A stretch of DNA of 64,000 nucleotides from Streptomyces tropicalis (GCF_029269835.1 NZ_JARJBB010000005.1:310001-374000); one strand, 5' to 3'. Shown: positions 8,105 to 17,013, counted from the first letter of the stretch. Notes: generated by a model from the sequence alone, not told the origin. Made by a program: numbers and translations.

Positions 8105-8302
8105 TCACTCCGGCAGCCGGCGCATCTCCAGCAGCCGCAGCCCCAGCGACCGGCACCGTGCGAGCAGCCCGTACAGGTGGGCGTCGTCGACGACGGCGCC
8201 GAAGAGGACGGTCTGGCCCCACATCACCACGTGCTCGAGCTCCGGGAAGGCCTTCGCCAGCGTCTCCGAGATGTGCCCGTCGACGCGGATCTCGTACCGC
8301 AT
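8105..8302 (-). CDS. Small conserved hypothetical protein (65 aa)
   Basis: The protein MRYEIRVDGHISETL... to MRRLPE has a beta-alpha-beta-beta-alpha-beta rhythm typical of small ferredoxin-like/ACT-like folds, and resembles a family of short actinobacterial proteins of unknown role. The start at 8302 was chosen because GGGAGAG lies just upstream and the longer reading frame is low complexity. It is divergent from the PAS/PP2C gene. Confidence 0.7.
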   Translation of the reverse strand: MRYEIRVDGHISETLAKAFPELEHVVMWGQTVLFGAVVDDAHLYGLLARCRSLGLRLLEMRRLPE

Positions 8303-8646
8303 GAGCTGCTCTCCCGCACGTGACCGGTTCCGCCGGGACGGCGCCGAGGTCTGCGGCCGTCCTGCTGCGATGGTCCGCCCGGGCGCGCCACGAAGCCTCA
8401 CCCGGGGCAGGTGATCCGGCACGGGCACCGCGGCGGGGGCGGGTGCACGCGCTCCCGGGGGCGCGCCGCGCCTGCGCGTGCGGTGGCCCCGCGCACGGAG
8501 GACGCTGGAAAAGCGCCGTTCGGCGGGCACGGGTGCACGACGGCGGCCACCGCACCCGCCACGGCTCCCGCTCCCGCTCCGGGTCCCGCTCGCGTCCACG
8601 GCCGCGCTCCGGGACGCCGGCGCGACGAAGCCCGGAGGTGGTTCGC
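8303..8646. other. Divergent intergenic region
   Basis: This 344-bp gap between the small hypothetical gene and the PAS/GAF/PP2C gene must contain both promoters. It has no convincing coding frame, repeat or operator. The only clear element is a GGAGG ribosome-binding site at 8633-8637. Confidence 0.5.
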
Positions 8647-10731
8647 GTGGCCCAGGCCGACCCCCGTCGGCACGAGGACGAGACGGCGGCCTCGATGCTG
8701 GAGGCCCTCTTCGCCGACGCGCCGATCGGGCTGTACCTGCTGGACCCTCAGCTGAGGGTGGTGCGGGTGAACACGGCCACCCCGGCCCTGCAGGACCCGG
8801 CGGCGTCCGACCTGGCCGGCCGCGCGGTCCGCGACCTGTACGACATGGTCGACGCGGAGGCGCTGGAGCGGCGGCTGCGCGAGGTGCTGGACACCGGTGT
8901 GCCGCTGCGGGAGCGCATCGTCCAGGCGCGGCTGCGGTCCGACCCCGGGCGGGCGCACCACTTCGAGGTCACCGCGCTGCGGCTGGACAATCCCGACGGC
9001 GCGGTGCTCGGGGTGGCGGTCACCGCGGTCGACGTCACCGAGCGGGAGCGGAGCCGGGCCCGCGCCCGGGTCCTGGACGCGGTGCGCCGCCGGGTGGGGC
9101 GGACGCAGGACCCGGTGGTGACGGGCGAGGAGTTCGTCGGCGCCGTGGTGCCCGGGTTCGCCGACATCGCGGTGGTGGAGGTGGTGGACGCGGTGATCCG
9201 CGGCGACGAGCCGCCGCTGGCCCCGCTGCCGCCCGGCACCCCGCTGATGCGCACCTCCTTCCGCAGCAGCCGGCCGTGTCCGCCGCAGGCGCATCCCGTC
9301 GGCGACGTGCGCCGTCTGCCCTCCCCCACTCCCTTCACCCAGGCGCTGACCGATCTGCGTCCCCGGGTGGTGCCGCTGCACGCCGACGAGCCGTGGATGC
9401 CGGTGGACGCGCCGCGGACGGACGCGATGCGCTCCTCGCGGTCCCACTCGCTTCTGGTGGTGCCGATGGCGCTGCGCGACGCGGCCCTGGGCCTGATCAG
9501 TCTCTACCGCACGGAGGAGTCGCCCCCCTTCGACGATCACGACCGCCGGCTCGCGGTCGAACTGGCCGCCCACACCGCCCTGTGCGTCGACAACGCGCGG
9601 CGCTACGTCCGCGAGCACACCCTGGCCGCCATGGTCCAGCGCCGGCTGCTGCCCCGCAGCCCGGAGACGCACGCGTCGCTGGAGACCGCCTACCTGTCGG
9701 TCACCGGGGCCGACCCGGGCGCCTGGTACGACACGATCGCGCTGTCGGGGGCGCGCACCGCGCTCGTGGTGGGGAACGTGTCCGGGCGGGGTCTCGAAGC
9801 GGCGGCGGCCATGGGCCAGTTGCGGACGGTGGTGCGCGCACTGGCCGCCTTCGACCTGGCGCCGGACGAGCTCCTGGCCCGGCTGCACGACACCGCGGCC
9901 GGGCTGGCGTCGGAGCGGGCGCGGCTGCCGGTGGGCGACCCGCTGCGCCGCGAACGTCTGGACGCCGACTGCGCGTACGCCGTCCACGAGCCGCTCACGG
10001 GAACCTGCGTGATGGCGGCGGCGGGCCGGCTGGCGCCGGTCGTGGTCCGGCCGGACCGCACGGTCACCGTCCCCGACACCCCGTCGGGGCCGCGGCTGGG
10101 GACGGCGGGGGATTCCCCGTTCGCCGCCGTCACGTTCTCGGTGCCGCACGGCAGCCTGCTGGTGTTCACCAGCAACCCGGCACTCACCGCGTACCTGGCG
10201 GAGCACTCCCAACCGCTTCGCGCGGCACCGGACTTCGACGACCGCCCGCTCCAGGAGCTGTGCGACACCCTGGTCTACGAGCTTCCGGACAGCCTCGGGG
10301 CGGGCGACGCCGCCGTGATCGTGGCGCGCACCCGGTCCTTCGCCGCGGGCGAGTTCGCGACCTGGCGGCTGGACCCGGACCCGACCGCGGTGGCGGTCGC
10401 GCGCGGCCGGGCCCGCCGGCAGCTCACCGCCTGGAACATCGACGAGGAGACCGCGTTCCACACCCAGGTCATCGTCAGCGAACTCGTCACCAACGCGGTG
10501 CGCTACGGGGCTCCGCCCATCGAGCTGCGGCTGATCCACGACCGCACGCTGACCTGCGAGGTGAGTGACTCCGGCTCGGCGGCGCCGCATCTGCGCTATG
10601 CGCGGACGGCCGACGAGGGCGGGCGCGGCCTGTTCATCGCCGCCCAGCTCGCCCAGTCGTGGGGCACCCGCTACACGCCCGACGGCAAGACGGTGTGGAC
10701 GGAGCAGGCACTGCCCGCACGGCAGGACTGA
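8647..10731 (+). CDS. PAS-GAF-PP2C (SpoIIE-type) phosphatase with C-terminal HATPase domain
   Basis: This 694-residue cytoplasmic regulator has four modules. A PAS domain (about 18-130, FADAPIGLYLLD ... VTAVDVTERE) is followed by a GAF domain (about 150-320), a PP2C/SpoIIE phosphatase domain (about 335-560, including MVQRRLLP and VSGRGLEAAAAMGQLR), and an RsbW-like ATPase domain (about 580-690, SELVTNAVRYG and GGRGLFIAAQLA). Such proteins control anti-sigma/anti-anti-sigma switches, with the phosphatase and kinase-like activities fused. The PP2C acidic residues look partly degenerate (the usual DWYD is GAWYDT), so activity should not be assumed. GTG at 8647 has GGAGG upstream. No cognate sigma factor is adjacent. 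Confidence 0.9.
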   Translation: MAQADPRRHEDETAASMLEALFADAPIGLYLLDPQLRVVRVNTATPALQDPAASDLAGRAVRDLYDMVDAEALERRLREVLDTGVPLRERIVQARLRSDPGRAHHFEVTALRLDNPDGAVLGVAVTAVDVTERERSRARARVLDAVRRRVGRTQDPVVTGEEFVGAVVPGFADIAVVEVVDAVIRGDEPPLAPLPPGTPLMRTSFRSSRPCPPQAHPVGDVRRLPSPTPFTQALTDLRPRVVPLHADEPWMPVDAPRTDAMRSSRSHSLLVVPMALRDAALGLISLYRTEESPPFDDHDRRLAVELAAHTALCVDNARRYVREHTLAAMVQRRLLPRSPETHASLETAYLSVTGADPGAWYDTIALSGARTALVVGNVSGRGLEAAAAMGQLRTVVRALAAFDLAPDELLARLHDTAAGLASERARLPVGDPLRRERLDADCAYAVHEPLTGTCVMAAAGRLAPVVVRPDRTVTVPDTPSGPRLGTAGDSPFAAVTFSVPHGSLLVFTSNPALTAYLAEHSQPLRAAPDFDDRPLQELCDTLVYELPDSLGAGDAAVIVARTRSFAAGEFATWRLDPDPTAVAVARGRARRQLTAWNIDEETAFHTQVIVSELVTNAVRYGAPPIELRLIHDRTLTCEVSDSGSAAPHLRYARTADEGGRGLFIAAQLAQSWGTRYTPDGKTVWTEQALPARQD

Positions 10732-10874
10732 CCGTACGGCCGGGCCCGCGTTGCGCTGATCCCCCCTCGCGGGACGCCTGGTCCGCGCCCGGGCGGGTGC
10801 GGTGCAACGTCCTCGCAACGTCCGGGCTGCTTCGCTGGACCCGTCCGGTTCCGGTGCGGCGAAGGGCGGCGACG

Positions 10875-11234
10875 ATGGACGAGGAGACCCCGCGCGTGGC
10901 GCTCAACCCCGCGGCGGCCGCGCTGGTGCGCCGGCTCAGTGAGACGCACGGTCCGCTGATGTTCCATCAGTCCGGCGGCTGCTGCGACGGCAGTGCCCCG
11001 ATGTGCTATCCGGAGGGCGAGTTCCGCACCGGCGGCTCGGACGTGCTGCTGGGCGAACTGGACGTCGAGGGCCTGAAGCGGCCGGTGGAGTTCTGGATGT
11101 CGCGCAGCCAGTACGAGGTCTGGAGCCACACCCGTCTGCTCGTCGACGTGGTGCCCGGGAGGGGCAGCGGCTTCTCCCTGGAGGCACCCGAAGGAGTGCG
11201 TTTTCTCATCCGTTCCCGCGTCATTGGCGCCTGA
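10875..11234 (+). CDS. DUF779 family protein
   Basis: A 119-residue protein with the DUF779 signature FHQSGGCCDGSAPMC near residue 35 (three clustered Cys) and a FWMSRSQYEVW segment. The Cys/His set suggests metal binding. Members are frequently encoded beside aldehyde dehydrogenases, and an aldehyde dehydrogenase lies about 8 kb away at 19254, so a direct link is not shown. ATG at 10875 was chosen because it matches the typical family N terminus. Confidence 0.85.
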   Translation: MDEETPRVALNPAAAALVRRLSETHGPLMFHQSGGCCDGSAPMCYPEGEFRTGGSDVLLGELDVEGLKRPVEFWMSRSQYEVWSHTRLLVDVVPGRGSGFSLEAPEGVRFLIRSRVIGA

Positions 11235-11308
11235 ACACCGCGCCGGACACCGCCTTCTGATGCACTTCCCCGAGTCCGGGGAAAGCTGACGAGACATCAG
11301 GGGGCACG

Positions 11309-12547
11309 GTGGGCAGTGCGACACGTCGTCACGGGCGGATCGGAACGGCTCTGGCGACTCTTCTGGCATGCGGCGCGCTGGCCGGCGCCGCCCTCGCCGG
11401 GGCGGCACCGGCCAGCGGCGCGCAGCGGGCCGAGGAGATCGCGCCGGGCGTCGAGTACCGCGCGTTCGACCTGGACGGGGCGGGCGGGGTGACCCGGGCG
11501 CACCTGCTCAGCGTGGACCTGGCCGACCGGCACGTCCGGGTGGGTTTGCTGCATCCGGGCGCGGTGGCCGCCCGCCGGACGGTGTCGGGCATGGCCGACG
11601 CGCAGGGTGCGGTGGCGGGCGTCAACGGCGACTTCTTCAACATCAGCGAGGCCCAGCACCCCGGGGTCGAGGCGACCGGCGCGGCGGTCGGCCCGGAGAT
11701 CACCGGTGGGCATCCGCTCAAGGCGGCGGTGCCGCGCGGGCAGCGCTTCGGGCCCCCGCTGCCGCCCGGCACCACCGCCGAGGACGTCATCGGCGTGGGC
11801 GCCGACCGCACGGCGCGGCTGGACCGGTTGCGCCTCGTGGGCTCGGTCGACACGCCCGAGGGGGAGTTGAGACTCGGCGGCCTCAACCAGTACGCCCTGG
11901 GGGAGGGTTCCGTCGGGGCGTACACCTCAGAATGGGGCGGGACCTCCCGGGCACGCGCGACGTGCGGCACGGACACCCGACGCGCGGCGCCGTGCAGCGG
12001 CGACACCTACGAGGTGACGGTGCGTGGCGGGCAGGTGGTGGCGACGGCGGGGCGGCCCGGCAGCGGCCCGATCGCGGCGGGGACCACGGTGCTGGTCGGA
12101 CGGGAGGCGGGGGCACGGCGATTGCGCAGGCTGTTCCGGGGCGAGCCGGTCACCGTACGGCGCAGGCTGGTGGCGGCGTCCTCGGGGGATCCGCTGGTCT
12201 TCGCCGTCGGCGGCTTCCCGGTGGTGCGGCACGGGGCGCCGCTGCCCGGACTGGACGGAACGGTGTCGACGGTGCGCACCGCGGTGGGCATCGCGCGCGG
12301 CGGGCACCGGCTTCTCCTGCTCGCCCTGGACGGCGCGTCCCGGTACCGCCGGGGTCTCACGGTGGCCGAACTGGCCGCCGAGCTGCGGAGGCTGGGCGCC
12401 ACCGACGGGTTCAACCTGGACGGCGGCGGCTCCAGCACGCTGGTGACCCGGGAGCGGGGCGAGGGCTGGGTGGACGTGCGCAACCATCCCAGCCGCGGCG
12501 CCGAGCGGGCGGTGGCCAACGGGGTCGGGGTGTTCTCCGTGTCGTGA
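11309..12547 (+). CDS. Secreted phosphodiester glycosidase (NAGPA) family protein
   Basis: The 412-residue protein has a Sec signal peptide (RRHGRIG, a hydrophobic stretch, then ASGAQ near residue 38). Its mature domain carries the NAGPA/DUF2233 hallmarks AGVNGDFFN near 110 and GFNLDGGGSSTL near 370. NAGPA proteins cleave phosphodiester-linked sugars in lysosomes; bacterial relatives are extracellular with mostly unproven substrates, possibly wall glycopolymers. The GTG start at 11309 follows the stretch GGGGCAC. It is monocistronic in appearance. Confidence 0.87.
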   Translation: MGSATRRHGRIGTALATLLACGALAGAALAGAAPASGAQRAEEIAPGVEYRAFDLDGAGGVTRAHLLSVDLADRHVRVGLLHPGAVAARRTVSGMADAQGAVAGVNGDFFNISEAQHPGVEATGAAVGPEITGGHPLKAAVPRGQRFGPPLPPGTTAEDVIGVGADRTARLDRLRLVGSVDTPEGELRLGGLNQYALGEGSVGAYTSEWGGTSRARATCGTDTRRAAPCSGDTYEVTVRGGQVVATAGRPGSGPIAAGTTVLVGREAGARRLRRLFRGEPVTVRRRLVAASSGDPLVFAVGGFPVVRHGAPLPGLDGTVSTVRTAVGIARGGHRLLLLALDGASRYRRGLTVAELAAELRRLGATDGFNLDGGGSSTLVTRERGEGWVDVRNHPSRGAERAVANGVGVFSVS

Positions 12548-12632
12548 GGGGCGCCGCGGCGGCCGGTGCCGGGAGGCCGCGCCGCGGCCGGCGTTCGCGG
12601 CAGCGGCCTGCGCAAGGGGGCCGCGTCGGCGG

Positions 12633-12827
12633 TCAGGGGCGCAGACCGCCGACGAGCTCCGCGGTGGTGGCGATGCCCTCGTGGATGGTCGGCGCCATGC
12701 TGGATCCGGCCAGGAAGAATCCGAGCAGGGCGCAGACCAGGGCGTGCGAGAACTTCAGCGCCCCGTTGCGGACGAAGACCACCGCCAGGATCAGCAGCAA
12801 CAGCACCACAGAGATGGAAATGGCCAT
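12633..12827 (-). CDS. Small membrane protein (64 aa)
   Basis: Residues 3-20 and 27-45 form two hydrophobic helices, with VRNGALKFSHALVCALLGF between them and a short polar tail ending in GLRP. It resembles small conserved Streptomyces membrane proteins of unknown role. The start at 12827 has GGAGGAGGA just upstream. No operon partner is visible. Confidence 0.75.
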   Translation of the reverse strand: MAISISVVLLLLILAVVFVRNGALKFSHALVCALLGFFLAGSSMAPTIHEGIATTAELVGGLRP

Positions 12828-12945
12828 CGTCGTCCTCCTCCGGCAGGCCCGGTACGGGGCTTTCGGCCGCAAGTGTGGCGCAGCGGAGGGTTCGTCCGGG
12901 CGGATGACGTGTCCCCCGAACGTGTGGTTCGGGTGCCGGACGTGC

Positions 12946-12980
12946 GGGACGGCCCGGCCCCGGTGGGGCGGGCCGTCCCG
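12946..12980. terminator. GC-rich hairpin downstream of the acyl-CoA dehydrogenase operon
   Basis: Left arm 12946-12961 and right arm 12965-12980 pair over about 15 bp with one bulge and a 3-nt loop. It lies 17 bp beyond the stop of the minus-strand dehydrogenase gene, the position expected for its terminator. Confidence 0.6.
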
Positions 12981-12996
12981 GCCGCGGGTGCGCGGC

Positions 12997-14088
12997 TCAG
13001 GGGGCCTGGAGGTCGACCAGGGGGGCCAGTGCCGTGCGGTGGGCGCCGGCCGTGCCGTACGCGATCGCGTCGGCCTTGGCCCGCTTCAGGCACAGGTGGA
13101 CCGGGTGCTCCCAGGTCATGCCGATGCCGCCGTGCAGTTGCAGGGCCTCCTCGGCGGCGCGGACGGCCACGGGGGCCGCGTAGGCCTGGGCGACGGCGAC
13201 CGCGACGTCGGTGCCGGTGCCGGTCGCCAGGGCGTCGGCGGCGCTGCGGGCGGCGGCCCGCAGATGGACGACCTCCAGCCACAGCTGGGCGAGCCGGTGC
13301 TTGAGCGCCTGGAAGCCGCCGACCGGCCGGTTGAACTGCTTGCGCTCCTTCAGATGACGCACGGTCTCGCTCAAGGCCCAGTCGGCGAGGCCCAGTTGCT
13401 CGGACGCCAGCAGTCCGGCGCCGGCGCGCAGGGCCCGTCGGACGGCGGGCCGGGCGTCGCCCAGCCGGCGGCCGGGCGCGCCGTCGAGGACGACCGCGGC
13501 CACCGGCCGGGTGAGATCGAGCGAGCTCGCGGGGGTGACCGTCGCGTCCGCGGCGTCCACGGCGTACAGGGCGCCGTCGTCCGCGGGGACGAGGAGCACG
13601 TCCGCGACCGCCGCGTCGGCGACGCCGGTCACCGTGCCGTGCAGGGCGCCGTCCTGCCACCGGACCGGCGGCGGGGTGCCGCCAGGGGCGGTGTGCAGGC
13701 CGACGGCGAGGGCGCCCACGGTGCGGCCCGACGCCAGCCGCGCCAGCAGGTCCCCGGCCTCGTCGCCGGCGCAGGCGAGCAGGGCCTCCGTGGCGACGAC
13801 CGCGCTCGTCAGGTAGGGCACGGGCGCGACGGAGCGGCCCAGTTCCTCCAGGACCACGGCGGCCTCGCGGTGCGTGGCGCCCTGGCCGCCCCGCGCCTCG
13901 GGCACCAGCAGCCCGGCGAGGCCCATGCCCTCGGCGAGGGACTTCCACAGCGCCGTGTCGTGCGGTGCACCGGTCTCGATGCGCGCAAGGACGTCGGCCG
14001 CGGTGCACTGGTCGGTGAGCAGGTCGCGGACGGCGGCGCGCAGCGCCTCTTCCTCCTCCGAGTACAGCAGGTCCGGCTCGGTGCTCAT
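12997..14088 (-). CDS. Acyl-CoA dehydrogenase, beta-type subunit
   Basis: The 363-residue protein has the acyl-CoA dehydrogenase fold: N-terminal helical domain, AGLLVPEARGG, a shortened middle beta domain, and a C-terminal domain with LKERKQFNRPVGGFQALKHRLA and LQLHGGIGMTWEHP. The middle domain is short and divergent. Paired dehydrogenases of this type (steroid side-chain or CoA-ester oxidation) often form heteromers in which one chain lacks the catalytic base. ATG at 14088 overlaps the stop of the upstream dehydrogenase (ATGA). The substrate is not predictable. Confidence 0.88.
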   Translation of the reverse strand: MSTEPDLLYSEEEEALRAAVRDLLTDQCTAADVLARIETGAPHDTALWKSLAEGMGLAGLLVPEARGGQGATHREAAVVLEELGRSVAPVPYLTSAVVATEALLACAGDEAGDLLARLASGRTVGALAVGLHTAPGGTPPPVRWQDGALHGTVTGVADAAVADVLLVPADDGALYAVDAADATVTPASSLDLTRPVAAVVLDGAPGRRLGDARPAVRRALRAGAGLLASEQLGLADWALSETVRHLKERKQFNRPVGGFQALKHRLAQLWLEVVHLRAAARSAADALATGTGTDVAVAVAQAYAAPVAVRAAEEALQLHGGIGMTWEHPVHLCLKRAKADAIAYGTAGAHRTALAPLVDLQAP

Positions 14089-15269
14089 CGGGCGAGGTCC
14101 TTCCATGCGACGTCCTTGTCGGTGCGCGGCTCGGCCGGCAGGCCCAGGACGCGCTCGGCGACGATGTTCAGCAGGACCTCACTGGTCCCGCCCTCGATGC
14201 TGTTGCCCTTGGCGCGCAGGTAGCGGTAGCCGGCGTCCCGTCCGGTGAAGTCCACCAGTTCCGGGCGCCGCATGGTCCAGTCCCCGTACAGCAGGCCCTC
14301 CTCGCCGAGGAGTTCGACCTCCAGGCCGCTGATCTCCTGGTTGAGGCGGGCGAAGGCGAGCTTCATGCCGGAGCCCTCCGGGCCGGGCTGTCCCGCCGCC
14401 ATCTGCTGGCGCAGCCGCTCACCGGTGAGGCGCGCGACCTCCGCCTCCACCCACAGCGTCAGCAGCCGCTGGTGCAGGTCGTGGGTGCGCAGTTCGGGAC
14501 GCTCGCGCCAGGTTCCGGCGACCGTGCCGATCATGCCGCCCTCGCGGGGCAGCCGCATGCCGCCGATGGAGACGCGCTCGTTCATCAGGGTGGTCCGGGC
14601 GACCTGCCAGCCGTCGCCGACGTCGCCGAGGCGGTGGGCGTCGGGGATGCGGACGTCGGTGAGGAAGACCTCGTTGAACTCGGCCTCGCCGGTGATCTGC
14701 CGCAGCGGGCGGACCTCGACGCCGGGGTCGGTCATGTCGCAGAGGAAGTACGTGATGCCCTGGTGCTTGGGCAGGTCCGGGTCGGTGCGGGCGATGAGGA
14801 TGGCCCAGCGGGCCAGGTGCGCGCTGGACGTCCACACCTTCTGCCCGTTGACCACCCAGTCGCCGCCGCTCTCGCGGACGGCGCGGGTGCCCAGGGCGGC
14901 GAGGTCGGAGCCGGCCCCGGGCTCGCTGAACAGCTGGCACCAGACCTCCTCCCCCACCCACAGGGGCCGCAGGAAGCGCCGCTGCTGCTCCTCGGTGCCG
15001 TAGCGGAGGATGGTCGGCGCGGCCATGCCGAGGCCGATGCCGATGCGGCGCGGGTCGTTGTCGGGTGCCCCCGCGGCCTCCAGTTCGGCGTCCACGACGG
15101 CCTGGAGCGAGCGGGGGGCACCGAGGCCTCCGAGGCCCTCGGGGTAGTGCACCCAGGCCAGTCCGGCGTCGAAGCGGGCGCGGAGGAAGTCCCCGGATCC
15201 GGTGGTGGAGGGCGGGTGCGCGGCGAGCAGGTCGCGGGCGCGGCGGCGCAGGTCGTCGGCGTCGGTCAT
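14085..15269 (-). CDS. Acyl-CoA dehydrogenase, alpha-type subunit
   Basis: A 394-residue acyl-CoA dehydrogenase with the FAD/substrate signatures WCQLFSEPGAGSDLA and VVNGQKVWTSSAH, plus the C-terminal KGNSIEGGTSEVLLNIVAERVLG. It overlaps both neighbours by 4 nt, so three genes form one translationally coupled unit: quinone oxidoreductase, this enzyme, then the second dehydrogenase. Together with its partner it probably forms a heteromeric FAD enzyme passing electrons to electron-transfer flavoprotein. The physiological acyl-CoA is unknown. Confidence 0.9.
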   Translation of the reverse strand: MTDADDLRRRARDLLAAHPPSTTGSGDFLRARFDAGLAWVHYPEGLGGLGAPRSLQAVVDAELEAAGAPDNDPRRIGIGLGMAAPTILRYGTEEQQRRFLRPLWVGEEVWCQLFSEPGAGSDLAALGTRAVRESGGDWVVNGQKVWTSSAHLARWAILIARTDPDLPKHQGITYFLCDMTDPGVEVRPLRQITGEAEFNEVFLTDVRIPDAHRLGDVGDGWQVARTTLMNERVSIGGMRLPREGGMIGTVAGTWRERPELRTHDLHQRLLTLWVEAEVARLTGERLRQQMAAGQPGPEGSGMKLAFARLNQEISGLEVELLGEEGLLYGDWTMRRPELVDFTGRDAGYRYLRAKGNSIEGGTSEVLLNIVAERVLGLPAEPRTDKDVAWKDLAR

Positions 15270-16240
15270 GCGGTGGCTCCGTTCTCCGCGGGCAGGACGG
15301 CGATCCGGCCCGTCGTGGTGCCGTCGGCGACGCGCTGGACGGCGTCCGCGGCCGCGGCGAGCGGCACCCGCTCGCTCACCAGCGGACGGATCGCGCCGCG
15401 GGCGGCCAGCCCGGTGAGCTGCTCGTGGCAGTGCTGGACGAGCTTGGGGTTCCGGGTGGCGTAGAGGCCCCAGTGGAGGCCGAGGATCCCGTAGTTCTTC
15501 ACCAGGGCGTGGTTCAGCGCCGGGGCGGGAACGGTGCCGCCGGCGAAGCCGACGACGACGATCCGGCCCTCGAAGGCGACGACCTTGGTGGACTGGGTGT
15601 AGGCCGTGCCGCCGACCGGGTCGTAGACCACGTCGGCGCCCCGGCCGCGGGTGGCCTCCTTGACCGCGGCGACGACGTCCTCGGCGTGCCGGTCGATCAC
15701 GGTGTCGCAGCCCAGCTCGCGGGCGGTGGCGGCCTTGGCGGGACCGCCCACGACCCCGATCACGGTGGCCCCGGCCGCCTTGCCGAGCTGCACGGCCGCG
15801 CTGCCGACCCCGCCGGCGGCGGCGTGGACGAGCAGGGTCTCGCCGGCCTCCAGGCGGGCCCGGCGGTGCAGACCGAACCATCCGGTCTGGTAGCCGATGT
15901 GCAGTGCGGCCGCCTCGGCGTCGTCCAGCGCGTCCGGCGCGGGCAGCACGGCGGCGGCGTCGGCGACGACGTACTCGGCGAACCCGCCGTGCGGCAGCGC
16001 CGGGTTGGCGATCACCCGCCGTCCGTCCCCGGTCTCGCCGCAGATCTCCACGCCCGGGGTGAAGGGCAGCGGGGGCCGGACCTGGTACTGGCCGCGGCAG
16101 AGCAGCGCGTCCGGGAAGTTGATGTTGGCGGCCCGCACCTTCAGCAGGACCTGGTGCTCGCCGGGCACCGGCCGCTCGGTCTCCTCCAGCCGCATCACCT
16201 CGCTCGGCTCGCCGTTCTCGTGCACTCGCCATGCCTGCAT
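15266..16240 (-). CDS. NADPH:quinone oxidoreductase / medium-chain dehydrogenase
   Basis: A 324-residue zinc-free medium-chain reductase. The N terminus (MQAWRVHENGEPSEVMRL) and NINFPDALLCRGQYQ are typical of quinone oxidoreductases. The Rossmann motif is VHAAAGGVGSAAVQLGKAAGA, followed by YDPVGGTAY. It uses NADPH to reduce quinones or enoyl groups; in this operon an enoyl- or quinone-type step in CoA-ester breakdown is inferred. It is first in the three-gene operon and a palindromic operator-like site lies 45 bp upstream. Confidence 0.9.
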   Translation of the reverse strand: MQAWRVHENGEPSEVMRLEETERPVPGEHQVLLKVRAANINFPDALLCRGQYQVRPPLPFTPGVEICGETGDGRRVIANPALPHGGFAEYVVADAAAVLPAPDALDDAEAAALHIGYQTGWFGLHRRARLEAGETLLVHAAAGGVGSAAVQLGKAAGATVIGVVGGPAKAATARELGCDTVIDRHAEDVVAAVKEATRGRGADVVYDPVGGTAYTQSTKVVAFEGRIVVVGFAGGTVPAPALNHALVKNYGILGLHWGLYATRNPKLVQHCHEQLTGLAARGAIRPLVSERVPLAAAADAVQRVADGTTTGRIAVLPAENGATA

Positions 16241-16283
16241 GCGCCGCCTCCACGGGACTGCGTCGTCGGACCGGTTCTGGGCA

Positions 16284-16301
16284 TACTAAGCGGTTGCTTG
16301 T
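16284..16301. promoter_or_regulatory. Operator-like palindrome AAGC-GGTT-GCTT upstream of the dehydrogenase operon
   Basis: The sequence ACTAAGCGGTTGCTTG contains a perfect AAGC/GCTT inverted repeat at 16288-16299. TetR-type regulators of actinobacterial acyl-CoA metabolism commonly use sites of the form CTAAGC-N4-GCTTAG; here only the right outer bases deviate. It sits 48 bp before the ATG of the oxidoreductase. The regulator is not encoded next to it. Confidence 0.5.
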
Positions 16302-16367
16302 CGATCGGGGAACAGTCCGCCGGCGGAACCGTCTCCGCACCCGGTCACCGCGCCGTGCCGCGCCCCC

Positions 16368-17012
16368 TCACCCGGTGCGCGGCCGGGCTCTGACGTGCAT
16401 CCGCTCACCCTGCGGCCCGAACAGGCTCAGGAACTCCGCCGGCCCCTCCCCCGTCGACCCGAACCAGTGGGGCACCCGCGTGTCGAACTCGGCCGCCTCG
16501 CCCGCGGCCAGCACCACGTCGTGCTCGCCCAGTACGAGCCGCAGCCGCCCGGAGAGCACGTACAGCCACTCGTAGCCCTCGTGGGTGCGCGGGTCCGGTT
16601 CCTCGCTGCGCCGCGGTTCGCGCACCTTGTACGCCTGGAGTCCGCCGGGCTGCCGGGTCAGCGGCCAGTACGTGCGCCCGTGCCGCACGACCGGCTCGGC
16701 GCGCACCCTCGGATCCTCCACCCGCGGCGCGCCGACCAGCTCGTCCAGCGGCATCCGGTGGGCCCGCGCGATCGGCAGCAGCAGCTCCAGGCCGGGCTTG
16801 CGCAGGCCCGACTCCAGCCGCGACAGGGTGCTCACGGAGATGCCGGTCGCCTCCGACAGGGCGGCCAGGGTCACCTCCCGCTCCTTGCGGATCCTGCGCA
16901 GTCGCGGGCCCACCTCCGCCAGCACGTCCTCGGCCCCCTCGTCCCGGGCCGGTCCGGCGGGCCCCGGCACTCCGCCCCCGTCCCGTCCCGTTCCGCCCCG
17001 GTGCGCAGCCAT
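16368..17012 (-). CDS. XRE-family regulator with C-terminal cupin
   Basis: A 214-residue two-domain regulator. An N-terminal helix-turn-helix lies at about 30-85 (LRRIRKEREVTLAALSEATG, then SVSTLSRLESG) and a cupin_2 sensor domain at about 130-205 (HEGYEWLYVLSGRLRLVLGE, AAEFDTRVPHWFG). This class binds DNA as a dimer and senses a small molecule through the cupin. It lies between the dehydrogenase operon, on the same strand, and the divergent ligase gene. Either could be a target. An inverted repeat TTGC-N7-GCAA near its start suggests autoregulation. Confidence 0.9.
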   Translation of the reverse strand: MAAHRGGTGRDGGGVPGPAGPARDEGAEDVLAEVGPRLRRIRKEREVTLAALSEATGISVSTLSRLESGLRKPGLELLLPIARAHRMPLDELVGAPRVEDPRVRAEPVVRHGRTYWPLTRQPGGLQAYKVREPRRSEEPDPRTHEGYEWLYVLSGRLRLVLGEHDVVLAAGEAAEFDTRVPHWFGSTGEGPAEFLSLFGPQGERMHVRARPRTG

Positions 17013-17013
17013 G

